DNA of 15,150 nucleotides, from contig NZ_JACTOJ010000047.1 of the NCBI RefSeq assembly GCF_032335695.1, positions 1 through 15,150 of the forward strand. Reading direction: 5' to 3'. This document shows positions 13,885-15,150 of the stretch, piece by piece. Positions within the stretch are counted from its first letter, which is position 1. Every line of letters begins with the position of its first letter. A program made the position numbers and the translations under genes. A model generated the notes under the pieces. That model saw only the letters and a list, made by a program, of their open reading frames with translations. It made no database searches and was not told the origin of the DNA. This DNA comes from JACTOJ01 sp032335695 (lineage in GTDB: Bacteria; Bacillota; Clostridia; Clostridiales; Clostridiaceae).

Positions 13885-14955
13885 ATGAAATTTATATATA
13901 TTTTGTGGAGTAATATAAAAAGAATACTAAAAAATAAGAAAATGTTTATATCTGCTTTTTTAATACCTCTTGCAGTTATGTTGGCTTTTGGATTTATTTT
14001 AAATAAAGTTGATGATCATGTTACTACTGCAGTTGTAAATAGCGATAAAGGAACTTATGGTAAGGAATTTATAGATGAAATAAAGAATAATACCGATATA
14101 AAGATATATGAAAAGGATGATGCAGCAGAAATGTTGAAATCTAAAAAAATATCTAACTTTTACAAGATACCTGATAATTTTTCTGAAATTATCAAAAATG
14201 AAGATAAGCCTGAAATCATATGTTATGAGAGGGAAAAAGGGAATTCAGCTGGAGATTTTCAGTTTTATGCTAATTCGTTAATTAATAAAATGATTTTAAG
14301 AGAAGAAATGAAGAAGCAAGGAGTTAATCTAAGCTTAAAGGGTTTAAATAGCTCCAGCAGCAAGATAGAAGCTAGCAATTCAGATAAACAGAATATTTCG
14401 GACCAAGTGGTAATGAATATCTTTATTAGCTTCTTATTATATACATCCATAGCCATTTCCATGGAGCTATTAAATTTAAAAGGACAAAATATATTAAAAA
14501 GAGGCTTTACAACTGCCAATAAGCCAGGAACAATAATTGGATCTGTTTTGTTGGCACTGCTAATAGTATCCACTGTAAGATATTTCTTAGTATATGTGAT
14601 AAATTGTATAATTAATTCTCCATCGCATCTTAAGAATTCTCCGATAATGCTTTTGAATATAATTCTTCTAACCTTAGTTTCTTTAAGTATAGGTACTTTT
14701 ATAACTCGAATATGTAGAAATCCTGGAACTATAAATATAGTACTTCAGATAATGATTGGTGTATCCTGTTTTGTGGGAGGAAGCTTTATGCCAATAGAAT
14801 ATTTACCTTCAAGCATAAGTGCCTTTTCAAAATTTACTCCTCAATATTGGGCTTTGAATTCTATAAACACTGGAAATGCGGCACCTGCCTTAATGGTTTT
14901 GCTATTCTCTTTAGTATTTTTTACTGCAGGAACTTATAAGGTAAAGGATTTTTGA
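13885..14955 (+). CDS. ABC-2 type exporter permease, second subunit (LnrN/M-like)
   Basis: Integral membrane subunit of 356 residues with the same layout as the preceding permease: a membrane helix at about 20-38 (MFISAFLIPLAVMLAFGFIL), an outside domain of about 150 residues, then hydrophobic segments from about 175 to 350. LKGQNILKRGFTTANKPG at about 196-213 is the coupling region, corresponding to RENGILKRAFSTP in the first subunit. PNSLILNSYKNLY in the first and TPQYWALNSINTG in the second, both near the C-terminal end, mark the two as related copies. The start is 1 bp after the previous stop, with GGGAGGG as ribosome binding site. It ends the operon. No substrate can be inferred beyond an amphipathic or lipid-like compound by analogy with Lnr. 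Confidence 0.85.
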   Translation: MKFIYILWSNIKRILKNKKMFISAFLIPLAVMLAFGFILNKVDDHVTTAVVNSDKGTYGKEFIDEIKNNTDIKIYEKDDAAEMLKSKKISNFYKIPDNFSEIIKNEDKPEIICYEREKGNSAGDFQFYANSLINKMILREEMKKQGVNLSLKGLNSSSSKIEASNSDKQNISDQVVMNIFISFLLYTSIAISMELLNLKGQNILKRGFTTANKPGTIIGSVLLALLIVSTVRYFLVYVINCIINSPSHLKNSPIMLLNIILLTLVSLSIGTFITRICRNPGTINIVLQIMIGVSCFVGGSFMPIEYLPSSISAFSKFTPQYWALNSINTGNAAPALMVLLFSLVFFTAGTYKVKDF

Positions 14956-14964
14956 TAGATGCTG

Positions 14965-15036
14965 CGTTTTAAGGAAATGTTGATATAGGATTTGATAAAT
15001 CTAGAACTTCAAAGATAATATCAACATTTTAAAACG
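14965..15036 (+). repeat. Long imperfect inverted repeat with inner hairpin in the 3' region
   Basis: CGTTTTA (14965-14971) and AAATGTTGATAT (14975-14986), separated by a 3-base bulge, pair with ATATCAACATTT (15018-15029) and TAAAACG (15030-15036), giving 19 bp. The 31-base loop contains a second small hairpin, GATTT-gat-AAATC (14989-15001). There is no T-run, so it is not a standard terminator. It could be a structured 3' end, a small RNA or the remains of a repeat element. No gene lies in 14956-15150. Confidence 0.5.
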
Positions 15037-15058
15037 GAGTCTTGATATAGAATTATAG

Positions 15059-15096
15059 AAAAATCTTCCGTGAAAAAATCATTGGAAGATTTTTTA
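15059..15096 (+). terminator. Intrinsic terminator of the ABC operon
   Basis: A perfect 11-bp stem (AAAAATCTTCC, 15059-15069, with 15084-15094) and a 14-base loop end in a T-run. It works on the plus strand and probably, through the A-run, also on the minus strand. The remaining bases to 15150 are AT-rich with nothing supported. Confidence 0.8.
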
Positions 15097-15150
15097 TTAA
15101 TAAATAGATTTTGCTAAAAAATATGTAAAAATAAATATTTTAATAAAAAT

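Noticed and set aside
14265..14573. A 102-codon minus-strand open frame
   Set aside because: It lies inside the second permease gene, with no start signal of its own.
1..15150. CRISPR array, tRNA or rRNA genes, insertion sequences, prophage or attachment sites
   Set aside because: No regularly spaced repeats, cloverleaf sequences, transposase or integrase frames, or flanking direct repeats were seen.

Overview
This AT-rich window comes from a low-GC Gram-positive bacterium, most probably Clostridium sensu stricto. The reasons are the strong purine-rich ribosome binding sites (GGAGG and GGGGG types), many A/T-ending codons, a clostridial-type LPXTG surface protein, a Fe-S protein of the QueG type, and sigma-A-like promoters. 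The species cannot be named from this sequence. No RNA gene, insertion sequence, CRISPR array or replication origin was seen.

Left part (1-6500), a run of mostly plus-strand genes that do not form one pathway. It starts with a macrolide-family glycosyltransferase. Then comes a decayed locus around a putative HEXXH zinc metallopeptidase (2097-3131). Just upstream, on the opposite strand, lies a frameshifted, internally deleted paralogue of that peptidase (about 1440-1712). The small gene immediately in front of it (1864-2076) also looks truncated, with a possible C-terminal scrap left in another frame. Next are a short QueG-like 4Fe-4S protein, an APH/choline-kinase-fold phosphotransferase, and a flavoprotein with a C-terminal Rieske [2Fe-2S] domain. 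A bidirectional terminator closes this part.

Middle (6590-9735). A minus-strand fatty acid desaturase with all three histidine boxes is divergent from a NarL-type two-component system (membrane histidine kinase plus LuxR-type regulator). The desaturase promoter (TTGACA-18-TATTAT) has a Fur/PerR-like 7-1-7 box lying in its spacer. This suggests control by iron or peroxide of an enzyme that needs both iron and oxygen.

Right part (9736-15150). A sortase-anchored surface protein (LPQTG) with a probable beta-propeller ectodomain is followed by a three-gene ABC exporter operon (ATPase plus two ABC-2 permeases). The exporter promoter has a good -10, a poor -35, and two TGAC-type boxes centred 22 bp apart just upstream, which is the layout of a promoter activated by a response regulator. 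The order kinase, regulator, ATPase, permease, permease resembles the Bacillus LnrJK-LnrLMN system that resists membrane-active lipid antibiotics. Here a surface protein is inserted between the regulator and the exporter.

Working model (inference): the 7.9-15 kb block is a cell-envelope stress module. The kinase senses membrane perturbation, the regulator activates the exporter and perhaps the surface protein, and the neighbouring desaturase adjusts membrane fluidity under separate metal/redox control. The most unusual points are the desaturase promoter, the surface protein inside an Lnr-like module, and the paired gene wrecks around the metallopeptidase.
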